Shown here piece after piece: positions 45,847 through 54,868 of a DNA stretch of 64,000 nucleotides. Each line of letters begins with the position of its first letter. The first letter of the stretch is position 1. The stretch comes from Zipacnadum sp036504235 (GTDB lineage Bacteria > Armatimonadota > Zipacnadia > Zipacnadales > Zipacnadaceae): assembly GCA_036504235.1 (NCBI GenBank), contig DASXVN010000040.1:94996-158995 (forward strand). Reading direction: 5' to 3'. The notes beneath the pieces are model-generated. The model made no database searches. It saw only the letters and a list, made by a program, of their open reading frames with translations, and was not told where the DNA came from. Made by a program: the position numbers and the translations under genes.

Positions 45847-48800
45847 CTAGGGCGCCGTGCCGGCCGGGAAGTAACGCAGCTCCAGTGAGGTGAACGCGCC
45901 CTGGCCGTCCCCGGGGTTGCAGGGAATGAGAAACTCGTTCTCCTGGCCGAATTTGATCCACGGGGTTATATTCAGGTAGGTGCGGTTCCCGAAGACGTGA
46001 TGGTGCCGCCGCACCCATTGCCCGTTGACCACCACGCCAATGCTGTTGCAGCGGCCGTCGGTCTCTGTGAACAGCATCACGGTCTGCCCCGGAGGCGGGT
46101 TGACGAGAATCCGGCGCGTGACCATGGTCGCCTTGCCCAGCGGGCCCGGCAGATTGATCGGGTCCTGCCAGGTGAGTCCGTCCACCGAAGGCTTCCACGG
46201 CCCGCCCAGGTCCAGCTTCGCGGCGGGAGTAGGCAGGTAGGCCAGCCAGGTGTTGCCGTACAGGCCGGCGACTTCGCCCTCGCTCATTACCTCGACCGCC
46301 ATCAGGTGCGCGCCCGGCGGGAGGAGCGCCGTCTGGTCCTGGCCGATGATCTGCCGGCCGGAGGCGAGAATCTCCTTACCGTCAATCCACACCCGCATCC
46401 GCCCCCACATGACCTCGTTCATCCAGCTCTTGAACCACACGTCAATCTCCCCGTGGTTCCAGTTCGCCGGCACGGTGAACTGCTTGCGGAAGAAGGCGCG
46501 GTGCGTGGGCTGGTCCTCCGGCACCAGCCAAGGACCGAGTTCCGCGACCTTCCAGGTCTTGTCGTCCAGACCGGGCGCGGCCAGCGCCGCGTGGTCGCTC
46601 GCATCCCCGTCGTCCAGCAGCTTCATCCGCCACTGCTCGTTGAGGTTCAGGGCAAAGCGCGCCTGGTAGGTCGGCACTTTGCGACTGGGCGCGGTGGTCC
46701 CCCGCCACCAGCCGCGTTGCAGATTCAGCCAGCCCAGCGAGGCGGAGCCGATCTGCCGCCGGGGCGCAGCCAAGATGCGGATGTCGCCGGGCCCAAAGGC
46801 CAGTCCCGTCAGTTTCGCTACCCCGTTCTCGACCACGGGCACCAGCTTCTCCTGCGTCTGGAGGTCCACCAGGTACGGCGGCTGCAGGCCGTCGCGGAAG
46901 ATCAGATTGCTCGTGTTGTCCTTCTGCTCCCAGTTCCAGCAGATCCACACGTCGTACAGGCCGTTGTTGCTGACCTCATGCGTGGAGTTGATCTTGTCCA
47001 GGTCGCAGTAGCCGGGAATCTGCCGCAGCTTGGCCCAGGCGAAAATCTGGCGCAGCAGCAGCGGGTTGCGGAAGTTGTCGTAGCCCATATCGATCACGTA
47101 GCCCGCACCGAGCTTGCGCATGCCGATAACAGCTTTCCCGTCAGGCCAGAGCAATAGGGGTACGCAGTCCGGGGAGACCGGCTCCAGGATCTGCCCCTGG
47201 GCGCGCCGCGCATTCTCGTCCCAGGTCGCCGCGTCAAAGACCGGCTGCCCCGGCGCGAAGCTGGTGACAGCGGAGTTCGGATGCCGCAGGTACCCGGTCA
47301 CCTTGTAGCCGGTCAGGCGGCTAATCGGCCAACTGTCCGCCTTTTCCGGCGTGTGGCGACCGGTGTCGTTCATGGTGACAAAGATGCCGCCCTGCTTCAC
47401 CCAGGCCTCCAGGTCGCTGACCAGCGCCGGGTCCATGATGCAACTGTTGGTGTCAACGACCACCTTGTAGGCGTTGGCGTTGCCCCGCTTGAAGTCCTGC
47501 GGGGAAACGCCGTCCATGTGGTACTCCTTGTGCAGGCCTACGTTGAACTGGTAGAGCACGTACCCGGAACCGTCGGGGCTACTCCAGGGCCAGCCGGTGA
47601 GGTTGTTCACGTCGTCGCCATAGAGCATCGCCACCTCGGCCTGCGGCACGTGCAGCTTGCCAAACGCGCCGATGATCGCCTGATGTTGCTCAAACCAGGT
47701 ACGGATCGAATCGTCCCAGTAGACGTCCCCCACATGCATGAAATAGTGCACGCTGTTGACGCCCTCCGTCAGCCAGTTGCCCAGAGCGCCCTTGAACTCC
47801 GTGAGGTTGTGCGCCGGGTTGCCCGGCTCTACCGACATGGGCAGACCCGCGGCGCGCATCATCATCGGGCACTGTTCGGCCCACCAGCCACCCATGTACC
47901 CGGTGTTGTGGAAGTGGCCGCCGTAGTCCTGGCACAGCTCTTCCACCTGCGTGAGGAAAGAGTCGGGGGCCATGCACACCACCGAGCGGTCGGGGTCCGA
48001 CTCGCGGATCGCCTCAAAACTGCGCCGCATCGCCCGCTGGTGCACCCAGGCCAGCCAGCGCGTGAAGTCCACCCACTGGGCGTTGAGTTGCTCGCCCAGG
48101 TAGGGATAGTTCGCAGGCGGCTCGCCGGTCAGGTAGGCGCGGTAGCCCAGGAAGTTGCGGGGCAGCCGCAGCGCCAGCAGGTTGTCGCCGACCTGCAGCG
48201 CGTCGGTGACCTCCACCACGGCCCAACTCGGGCGACCCTCCACCAGTGGTTCGCCCACTTTCTTCCCGTTGAGGTAGATCGGGGCGGGCTCCCGGTTGCC
48301 GCGGTTTAGGGAGAAGACGTACAGCCACACCTTCGGCTTGTCGGCTTTCCAGGCCGCCGGGAGGGTGAAGTGTCGCCGCCAAATCGCCGGCCGGCGCTGC
48401 AGGAACATCGGCTGGTCGTTGCCCGGGGCCTTGAGCGCGGGCCAATCGGCGTCGGAGGTAGCCGGCAGGTACCAGTCCTCCGGGGCGGGCGTGGTGGGCA
48501 TGGCCTTGCCGTCCGCGAAGTCCTCGTACTTTAGCCGCCACTCGCCGGTCAGGTCGAAGGCCCGGCTGGTATAGCCAAAGAAGCGCACCAGTTCCGGCAC
48601 CCGGACATCGCTCCAGGTGCGCACCCACTCCGGCTTGCCGTACCAGCGCTGCCCGACCGCTGCCGGGGTGGCGTACTTCTCCTTGAGGTACTCCCGGTAG
48701 GACTTATCGGCGCTGGGGCCATACTCGTTGAGCAGATCGTGGTCGCCGTGGCGCAACTCCGCGTGCGGCTCGAGGTACTCGATCGTGGTCGGCCGTTTCG

Positions 48801-49773
48801 CGTAATCGCGCCAGGTCTTCTGCATCACCGAGAGCACCGCGTCCAGGCCGTCGTCAGCGCTCCAAGCCAGGTGCCCCAGGCCGGCATGGAAGGCGTCGCA
48901 GGGGGTGTAGAAGCCGCCGACGTAGCCGGGCATCTTCCACTGGGTATCGTCGCGGTAGCGGTTGACCAGCCACACGGCATCGGCGATGGCGGTATTGATC
49001 ACCACGGGCAGGCCCCGGTTGGCGCAGGCTCGCGCGCCGTACTCGAAGATCAGATCGTTGTCCATCCCCTCCGCGAAATCGCACTTCTCCTCATTCTGCC
49101 AGAAGACGAAGCCTTCCTGGCCGTACTGCTTGGCCCAGTCAAACTCGCCCAACACGTTATAGTCCTTCCACTCGATCCCCCGCTCGCCCGACTTGGGCGG
49201 CGGGGTGTTGAAGGAGCCGTAGTAGAAACGGAAGCCATGCTTGTCCCAGGAATCCAGGTACAGCGGGACCTCGCCGGTGGGCGTCAGTTCCGCCCCCGTC
49301 AGCGGCAGCGCGCCCAGCAGGGCCGCGAGTTGCGTGCCGTCCGTGCCGGCGGCGATGTACACCACCGCGCCCTGGCGGAAGGCCGCGATCCTCCCCTGAT
49401 CCGGCACGTTCACCGCCGGCACCGGCACCGCGCCGACCGCGACCGTTTCGTCCTGCACCGCCAGCACCAGGTGCAGATCGCTCAGGTACTTGGCGTGCAC
49501 AATCTTGGCCTTACTCACGTCGGCGCACTGGATCGCCAGCGCGGAGACCTGCCCGGCGGCGGACTGGTACAGGACGAAGTCGCCGGAGAGTTCGCCATAG
49601 CCGCGCAACTTCTGGACCGGGATCGCCTCCCGCCGCACTTGGGTATAGCCGGCGCCCAGCTTGCGGGCGATCTCGGCCACCGGCAGACGCGAGGCCGCGG
49701 GAGCCGCCGCCACTTGTACAACCACGCCCACCGCCACCGCCAGCAGGAGTACCAGTCGCAAGGAAGTTTTCAT
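45847..49773 (-). CDS. Giant secreted beta-galactosidase-like protein, family copy 5
   Basis: 1,308 residues with a signal peptide (MKTSLRLVLLLAVAVGVVVQVAAAPAA). Family features: candidate acid/base Glu339 in PHAEL, YREYLKEKYATPAAVGQRW, inserted jelly roll (WRRHFTLPAAW, PIYLNGKKVG), HNTG, candidate nucleophile Glu649 in SVEPGN, the amidotransferase-like domain with NDTGRHTPEKADSWPISRLTG, and C-terminal jelly rolls (FFRKQFTVPANW, MRVWIDGKEI). The spacing between the two candidate catalytic residues (310) matches the other copies (303-317). It is the first gene of a minus-strand run with the NGGFE protein and copy 4, and is divergent from the PHP-like gene at 50127. Confidence 0.75.
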   Translation of the reverse strand: MKTSLRLVLLLAVAVGVVVQVAAAPAASRLPVAEIARKLGAGYTQVRREAIPVQKLRGYGELSGDFVLYQSAAGQVSALAIQCADVSKAKIVHAKYLSDLHLVLAVQDETVAVGAVPVPAVNVPDQGRIAAFRQGAVVYIAAGTDGTQLAALLGALPLTGAELTPTGEVPLYLDSWDKHGFRFYYGSFNTPPPKSGERGIEWKDYNVLGEFDWAKQYGQEGFVFWQNEEKCDFAEGMDNDLIFEYGARACANRGLPVVINTAIADAVWLVNRYRDDTQWKMPGYVGGFYTPCDAFHAGLGHLAWSADDGLDAVLSVMQKTWRDYAKRPTTIEYLEPHAELRHGDHDLLNEYGPSADKSYREYLKEKYATPAAVGQRWYGKPEWVRTWSDVRVPELVRFFGYTSRAFDLTGEWRLKYEDFADGKAMPTTPAPEDWYLPATSDADWPALKAPGNDQPMFLQRRPAIWRRHFTLPAAWKADKPKVWLYVFSLNRGNREPAPIYLNGKKVGEPLVEGRPSWAVVEVTDALQVGDNLLALRLPRNFLGYRAYLTGEPPANYPYLGEQLNAQWVDFTRWLAWVHQRAMRRSFEAIRESDPDRSVVCMAPDSFLTQVEELCQDYGGHFHNTGYMGGWWAEQCPMMMRAAGLPMSVEPGNPAHNLTEFKGALGNWLTEGVNSVHYFMHVGDVYWDDSIRTWFEQHQAIIGAFGKLHVPQAEVAMLYGDDVNNLTGWPWSSPDGSGYVLYQFNVGLHKEYHMDGVSPQDFKRGNANAYKVVVDTNSCIMDPALVSDLEAWVKQGGIFVTMNDTGRHTPEKADSWPISRLTGYKVTGYLRHPNSAVTSFAPGQPVFDAATWDENARRAQGQILEPVSPDCVPLLLWPDGKAVIGMRKLGAGYVIDMGYDNFRNPLLLRQIFAWAKLRQIPGYCDLDKINSTHEVSNNGLYDVWICWNWEQKDNTSNLIFRDGLQPPYLVDLQTQEKLVPVVENGVAKLTGLAFGPGDIRILAAPRRQIGSASLGWLNLQRGWWRGTTAPSRKVPTYQARFALNLNEQWRMKLLDDGDASDHAALAAPGLDDKTWKVAELGPWLVPEDQPTHRAFFRKQFTVPANWNHGEIDVWFKSWMNEVMWGRMRVWIDGKEILASGRQIIGQDQTALLPPGAHLMAVEVMSEGEVAGLYGNTWLAYLPTPAAKLDLGGPWKPSVDGLTWQDPINLPGPLGKATMVTRRILVNPPPGQTVMLFTETDGRCNSIGVVVNGQWVRRHHHVFGNRTYLNITPWIKFGQENEFLIPCNPGDGQGAFTSLELRYFPAGTAP

Positions 49774-50126
49774 AGAGGCTCTTGCCTTTCACTACAGGAT
49801 CTGGTCGGGACTGATATGTGTCGTTACATAATTCGACAGCAGAAGCCGCGTGGCCTTCTCGAAGAGGAGCGCGGAGGTCAAGTGCAGGCCCAACGAGGTA
49901 GAGGCAGTAGAACCAGATCGGCGCGCTCCTCGCGCGAGACCTGTCACTGGCTCCCCAGCATCCCCGGGGGAGGGGGAAGCCGGCCGCGCGGGGAATCATC
50001 CTACGGCCTCGCAGTCAGACCGCCACGCACGGGTCCCCGTGCCCTCCCGGCCAGGGACCCAGCCGCCAAGTTGCCCCGTCCAACCAGCCAGTCTCGGCCG
50101 CCTGCGCCGACCAGGAGTGAATCGAT
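49774..50126. promoter_or_regulatory. 353-base divergent intergenic region
   Basis: Lies between divergent genes. A short AT-rich patch, TGATATGTGTCGTTACATAATT near 49811-49832, stands out from the GC-rich surroundings and is the most likely promoter site for the minus-strand gene. The rest is GC-rich with small hairpins such as CCCCGGGGG near 49967. The plus-strand gene has AGGAGTG before its ATG. No RNA gene or riboswitch recognised. Confidence 0.4.
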
Positions 50127-53100
50127 ATGAAACGTTTAACCTGCCCCGCCTCTGCTCTGCTGAGATTCTGGGGGCCAACCGCTCTGCTCGCCGGTGTGGC
50201 CACGCTGCTGCTGAGCGCCGTTCCGGCCCGGGCGGAGGTCTTGCTCGGCTTGTGCACCCAGGAGGCGGACAAGCATAACGTGGAATTCCAACAGTATGGC
50301 CGCATGATCCCGGCTTACCGCGAGAACGGCATCCGCGCCGCGATGCTGGAGTTCGATCCCTTTTTCCGCGTTGACGCCACCGAAGACCAGCTCGTAAAGA
50401 TGATGCAGCAGTTCAACGTCGTTCATCTGGCCACCACCAACGACGGCGTCTACGACATGGGCGCGGCCGGTCCGAGGCGCGCGGCGATCGTCGGCCAGGC
50501 CCTCGCCCGCTACGTGGAGGGCGGCGGCGGTCTCTTCCTGGATCCGCAGTCAGTCCGCTACCCCAATACCGACGACGAGAAGTACTGGAACCTGGTGCTG
50601 GCGCCGCTCGGCCTGAGCATCCTGCACGAGGGCGTCTTCGACAAGACGCGCGCCTTCGAGGGGACCACGCTGGGCCCAGCCACCTTCTTCTATACCCGCA
50701 ATATCCAGGCCCATCCGGTCACCGCCGGCGTGTCCTGCCTCTATCTCCCCCTCAACGGCTACGGCACTTGGCCCGGGGTGGCCCTGATGCAGTATAGCCC
50801 CGAGTGGCAGGTTGTGGTCCGCGGCGACAAGGAGGCCAAGAGCTACCGCTCCGATGCGGACAACGTGCTAGACCTGAAGGTGGAGGGCAGCGTCGCCACC
50901 GAGCCGCCGGTTCTGGCCGTGCGCGCGCTGGGCCAAGGCCGCATCGTCTCCTATGCCCTTTCCGATCTCTTCACCGGCCGCAACCACCGCAACCCCATGT
51001 GGTCCGACCTCGTGGAGGTCAACGGTGACCGCAACGCTCACCAGGCCAGCGACAGCATGAAGATGCAGATGAACGCCTACAAGTGGCTCGCCGAGCCCTC
51101 CACCGGCCTGGCCGGCTACGGGACCTATAGGGCGGTGCCCTACCAGCCGGTGCAGTATCCGACCACCGTGGACTGGGATCGGCTGCAGTTTGCGGCTGAC
51201 CAGCCTTTCACCTACCCGGACGGGCAGGTCTTCGCCGGCACCCGCGCCACTGATGGCGTCCGCGGCATTTTCGGCGCCCATTCGTCGTACAGCGACGGAA
51301 CCGGAACGGTGGCCGAGTACGTGCAGGCCGCCCAGGCCGCCGGGCTGTCCTTTATCGTCTTCGCCGACCCCCTGGAGAAGCTCACGGCGGAGAAGCTGGA
51401 CAAGCTCAAGGCCGACTGCGCTGCAGCCTCCGCGGCGGGCGACTTCTACGCCTGCCCTGGGGTGGAGTTCACCGACGGCATCGGCAACCGCTGCGCAATC
51501 TGGAGCGAGAAAGTGAAGTTCCCCGAGGCCACCTGCAAGAACGGGGATCAGGAGTACGTGCTGTGGGACGGCCAGGTCGTGCGCCAGTTTGGCTACTACG
51601 ACTGCGGCACCTGCGGGTTCGCGCCCTCGGCGGTCCTGGACTATCAGGCGCTCCGCCAGAATCGCGCCCACCTGGAGAACCAGTGGCTCGTCTTTGACTA
51701 CCTGCCCTTTGTGTATGAGGGCAACAAGCTCCTGGCCAACAACACGAACGACTACCTCACCGGTCTGCGTGACCTGCGCTGGCTAAGCGTAGCCTCCTTC
51801 ACCCGCGTGCGCGCACCGAGCGAGGTGGCGGCCGCGGCCGCCACCTGCTTTACCGGAGCAGCCGACCTGGCGACCGCCAAGCAGCAACTCAACGCCAATG
51901 GCATGCACCCGGGCCAGTACGTGAGCCAGGGCCCGGTCATCGCCGCCTGGCAGCAGATCAACGCCCAAATGGAGCAGAACTGGCGCTACACCCGGGGCGC
52001 CCAGCGCGTCCGGCTGTGGTTCTCCGTGCGCTCGGACGTCGGCCTCGCCGAGGTCAAGGTGCTCGACGCCGACCGCGGCGCGATCCGGCGCTTCCGGGGC
52101 AATGGCGCGAAGGAGCTTTCCCGCGAGTTCGAGATCGTCGCCGACGAGCAGCACTACCCGGTGCTCCAGGTGATCGACACGACCGGCAAGCAGGCGATAT
52201 CGCAAAATATTATGGTTTACTGCTACAAGGCCGGCCTCTTCCGCTGCGGGGACAACTGCAACGTCCTGGGCGCGACCGCCATGATCTGGCACCCCGACCG
52301 CAACCAGCTCTTCAACGCCGCCAAGGACTTCCGCAACGGCGCGGAGTACGCCCTGACCGGCTGGGACACCGGCTCCGCGGCCCTGGGCGTGCCCTCCCCC
52401 GCCGCGTACCTGTCCGAGCGCCTCAATATCAAAGAGGCCGGCGGCTGGTACCCCCCAGACAATCCGAACACCATGCCCGGCATCGTCCAGGACATGGGCC
52501 TGAATAGCTATAATATGCAGATCGTCACCATGCGCTCCACCGCCCTCTCCGAAAGCCCCACCAACCCCGAACGGGCCGGCGCCTACATGGCGACCGTCCC
52601 TCGCGACGTGGGCCCGCTGGAGTACTACGACCGCACCTACACGCTCTACGCGCCGATGGAGCGCGTGGACATGTTCACCACCTTCAACTACCGCCGCCCG
52701 CTGGAGGGCCTCAAGGACTACCGGGGCGGGATTCTCTGGCACGAGGGCGAGATTCGCTTCAAGCAGGACTGCACGCTCTCGACCGCGATGCCGATTCCCC
52801 TCCTCGGCGTCTACGTCCCCACTGACCTGGTGCGCGGCTTTGGCACCGCCCTGATGATCACCGACGCGGACGGCAGCGCGGCGACGGCCTACCTGCGCGA
52901 CGATAAGACCCCGATCAGCCTCAGCGGGCGCCTGCGCCCCGGCAGCTACGCGGCGCTGATGACCACGCCGGTCGGCTACAACGCAGTCCTGGCTCCGCCG
53001 GGTCAAGACCTGTGCTACAATGGCTGGCTGAACGGCACCCGCAGCGGGCTGTCCGTGGGTCTGGGCCGGGACGGGCAGAAGGTCAAAGCCGGCACCGTGC

Positions 53101-53723
53101 TCAAGTACCGCTTCGCCGTGGGCACCTTCACGGACCGCGCGACCAGCAGCGTCCTGCTGGAGCACACCGTCAAGGCCCTGAACATGGGCGGCGGCCACGA
53201 CGGCTATCCCGTCGCGATGAAGGTGGGCAGCCTGGAGGACGCCACCTTCTTCTTCACCGCCCGCGCGGTGGGCAGCGAGGCCGCTTTCGTCCTCGGCCCG
53301 CAGAGCCTGATGATCGACCTGCCGATCCGCGTCCGCGGCCTGCAGAACAACGGCTGCGCCGCCGTCTACGCGCAGAACCGGCCCTGGTACCGCTTTATCC
53401 CGGTGGATGCGCAGGGCACGGGCTGGTTCCAGGAGTCCCTTGACGCGAAGAATGACCTGTGGGTGGGCAATGTCTTCGTCTGCGACCAACCCGCGGTGAG
53501 GATCACGCTGGTCGTGGACGGCCAGGCCGCGGGCCAGCCGCCGATGGTGGAATTGCATAACCCGACCGATCAGGCGATCACCACCACGGTGCGCTCGCCG
53601 GCCCATGCCCCGCTGTTCGGCGGGCTGACCGCGAAAGTAACCATGCCCGCCGGGGACAGCCTCCGGCTGGTCGTCAAAGACAAGCAACTGGTGCGGCGCG
53701 CCGCCGCGCCCGCCGCGCACTGA
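50127..53723 (+). CDS. Secreted amidotransferase-like plus PHP-like protein, copy 3
   Basis: 1,198 residues with a signal peptide ending VPARAE. An N-terminal GATase-like domain (VHLATTNDGVYDMGAAGPRRA, GGGLFLDPQ) is followed by a PHP-like segment near residues 380-460: GIFGAHSSYSDGTGTVAEY, and later CPGVEFTDGIGNRCAIW. This copy keeps one metal-ligand His and the SDG of the PHP motif, but the first D-x-H and the later TDH are lost (ADP). It is the least eroded of the four copies. The C-terminal half is beta-rich, ending with a short jelly-roll-like unit. Metal-dependent phosphoesterase activity is doubtful. The next gene, a reductase, starts 41 bases downstream. Confidence 0.7.
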   Translation: MKRLTCPASALLRFWGPTALLAGVATLLLSAVPARAEVLLGLCTQEADKHNVEFQQYGRMIPAYRENGIRAAMLEFDPFFRVDATEDQLVKMMQQFNVVHLATTNDGVYDMGAAGPRRAAIVGQALARYVEGGGGLFLDPQSVRYPNTDDEKYWNLVLAPLGLSILHEGVFDKTRAFEGTTLGPATFFYTRNIQAHPVTAGVSCLYLPLNGYGTWPGVALMQYSPEWQVVVRGDKEAKSYRSDADNVLDLKVEGSVATEPPVLAVRALGQGRIVSYALSDLFTGRNHRNPMWSDLVEVNGDRNAHQASDSMKMQMNAYKWLAEPSTGLAGYGTYRAVPYQPVQYPTTVDWDRLQFAADQPFTYPDGQVFAGTRATDGVRGIFGAHSSYSDGTGTVAEYVQAAQAAGLSFIVFADPLEKLTAEKLDKLKADCAAASAAGDFYACPGVEFTDGIGNRCAIWSEKVKFPEATCKNGDQEYVLWDGQVVRQFGYYDCGTCGFAPSAVLDYQALRQNRAHLENQWLVFDYLPFVYEGNKLLANNTNDYLTGLRDLRWLSVASFTRVRAPSEVAAAAATCFTGAADLATAKQQLNANGMHPGQYVSQGPVIAAWQQINAQMEQNWRYTRGAQRVRLWFSVRSDVGLAEVKVLDADRGAIRRFRGNGAKELSREFEIVADEQHYPVLQVIDTTGKQAISQNIMVYCYKAGLFRCGDNCNVLGATAMIWHPDRNQLFNAAKDFRNGAEYALTGWDTGSAALGVPSPAAYLSERLNIKEAGGWYPPDNPNTMPGIVQDMGLNSYNMQIVTMRSTALSESPTNPERAGAYMATVPRDVGPLEYYDRTYTLYAPMERVDMFTTFNYRRPLEGLKDYRGGILWHEGEIRFKQDCTLSTAMPIPLLGVYVPTDLVRGFGTALMITDADGSAATAYLRDDKTPISLSGRLRPGSYAALMTTPVGYNAVLAPPGQDLCYNGWLNGTRSGLSVGLGRDGQKVKAGTVLKYRFAVGTFTDRATSSVLLEHTVKALNMGGGHDGYPVAMKVGSLEDATFFFTARAVGSEAAFVLGPQSLMIDLPIRVRGLQNNGCAAVYAQNRPWYRFIPVDAQGTGWFQESLDAKNDLWVGNVFVCDQPAVRITLVVDGQAAGQPPMVELHNPTDQAITTTVRSPAHAPLFGGLTAKVTMPAGDSLRLVVKDKQLVRRAAAPAAH

Positions 53724-53740
53724 ATCGAGCTTTCCTGACC

Positions 53741-53757
53741 TATACTATACGAGGTGA
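53741..53757 (+). promoter_or_regulatory. Possible -10 and ribosome-binding site before the reductase
   Basis: TATACTATAC at 53741-53750 resembles a -10 box and is followed by GAGGTGAT, which fits the GTG start at 53765. No -35 is clear at the right distance, so the promoter is uncertain; the ribosome-binding site is convincing. Confidence 0.4.
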
Positions 53758-53764
53758 TATTCGA

Positions 53765-54850
53765 GTGAAGTACCGTCCTTTGGGCAAGACTGGTCTGCAG
53801 GTTTCCGCGTTAGCGATGGGCTGCATGCGACTGCCGGAGCACGATCCGGACCTCGCCGCGCAGGTCGTAGACGCGGCGATTGCCGCCGGAGTGAACTACT
53901 TTGAGACCACCCGCGGCTACATCAATGGCCGCTGCCAGCATCTGACCGGCCCGGGCCTCAAAGGCCGCAGCCGGGGCCTGATCGTCTCCGGCAAGGCCGG
54001 CCTCAACGCGGAGACCACCGCGGACAGCTACCGCTGCGAAATTGACCTGCAGATGGAAATCCTCGGCGTGGATTACCTGGAGTTCTTCCAGGTCGGCTGG
54101 TTCTCGCTGGACCGGCTGGAGATGCTGACTAAGCCGGGCGGGGCGCTGGAGGCCCTGGACAAGGCCCGCGCCGAGGGTCTCGTCGGCCATATCGGCTTCA
54201 CCGGCCACGATAAGCCGGAGAACTTCACCAAGCTGATCGAGACCGGCATTTTCGACAGCCTGACCATCCCCTACAACATGGTGAACCTCGACTATGCGCC
54301 CACCATCAAGCGCGCCGGCGAGCTGGGCGTGGGCGTCATCGCCATGTGCCCGGTCGCGGGCGGGATGCTGGCCAGCCCGGCGGCGCCGCTGCAGGCCCTG
54401 ATCGCGGGCGGCGCGGCAACCACCGCCGACGCCGCGCTGCAGTTCGTGCTCAGCAATCCCGACGTAAGCTGCGCCTGCTCGGGGATGAACACCCTGGAAA
54501 TGCTCGCCGAGAACGTGGCGACCGCCGAGGCCTTTGAGGGCGCCAACGCTGCGGACCACGAGCGGGTCACCCGCGTGCTGGAGGACTTCGCGGCCCTGGG
54601 CAAGCAGTTCTGCACCGCCTGCGGCTACTGCATGGACTGCCCCAGCGGCGTGGATATCCCGGGCAACTTTCGCCTGCTCAACTACGCCAAGCTCTATGGC
54701 CTGACCGAGTGGGCCCGGCAGGAGTACCAGAATATGGAGGAGCAAAAGCGCGCCGCGGCCTGCACCCAGTGTGGCGCCTGCGAGCCGAAGTGCCCCCAGA
54801 ACCTGCCGATCATCGAGCAACTAGAGGAAGTCGTCGCGGCGCTGTCGTAA
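53765..54850 (+). CDS. Aldo/keto reductase with C-terminal 4Fe-4S motifs, altered active site
   Basis: 361 residues from a GTG start with AGGTGAT upstream. The N-terminus MKYRPLGKTGLQVSALAMGCMRLP and IGFTGHDKPENF are typical of the aldo/keto reductase family with a ferredoxin-like tail. The tail has CTACGYCMDCPSGVDIP and CTQCGACEPKCP, two 4Fe-4S motifs. Of the usual catalytic tetrad Asp-Tyr-Lys-His, Tyr52 and Lys77 are present, but the Asp position is Glu47 and the His position is Gly111 (FFQVGWF instead of LYQLHGI). Activity may be changed or lost, or it may use another residue. No signal peptide. It leads a run of plus-strand genes: GH20-like, (alpha/alpha)6 glycosidase and esterase. Confidence 0.88.
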   Translation: MKYRPLGKTGLQVSALAMGCMRLPEHDPDLAAQVVDAAIAAGVNYFETTRGYINGRCQHLTGPGLKGRSRGLIVSGKAGLNAETTADSYRCEIDLQMEILGVDYLEFFQVGWFSLDRLEMLTKPGGALEALDKARAEGLVGHIGFTGHDKPENFTKLIETGIFDSLTIPYNMVNLDYAPTIKRAGELGVGVIAMCPVAGGMLASPAAPLQALIAGGAATTADAALQFVLSNPDVSCACSGMNTLEMLAENVATAEAFEGANAADHERVTRVLEDFAALGKQFCTACGYCMDCPSGVDIPGNFRLLNYAKLYGLTEWARQEYQNMEEQKRAAACTQCGACEPKCPQNLPIIEQLEEVVAALS

Positions 54851-54868
54851 GCGGCGAGAGGTAGGATC

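Noticed and set aside
50127..53723. An active PHP phosphoesterase or DNA-repair role for copy 3
   Set aside because: Only one of the metal ligands is present and the protein has a signal peptide, so a DNA-related role is unlikely.
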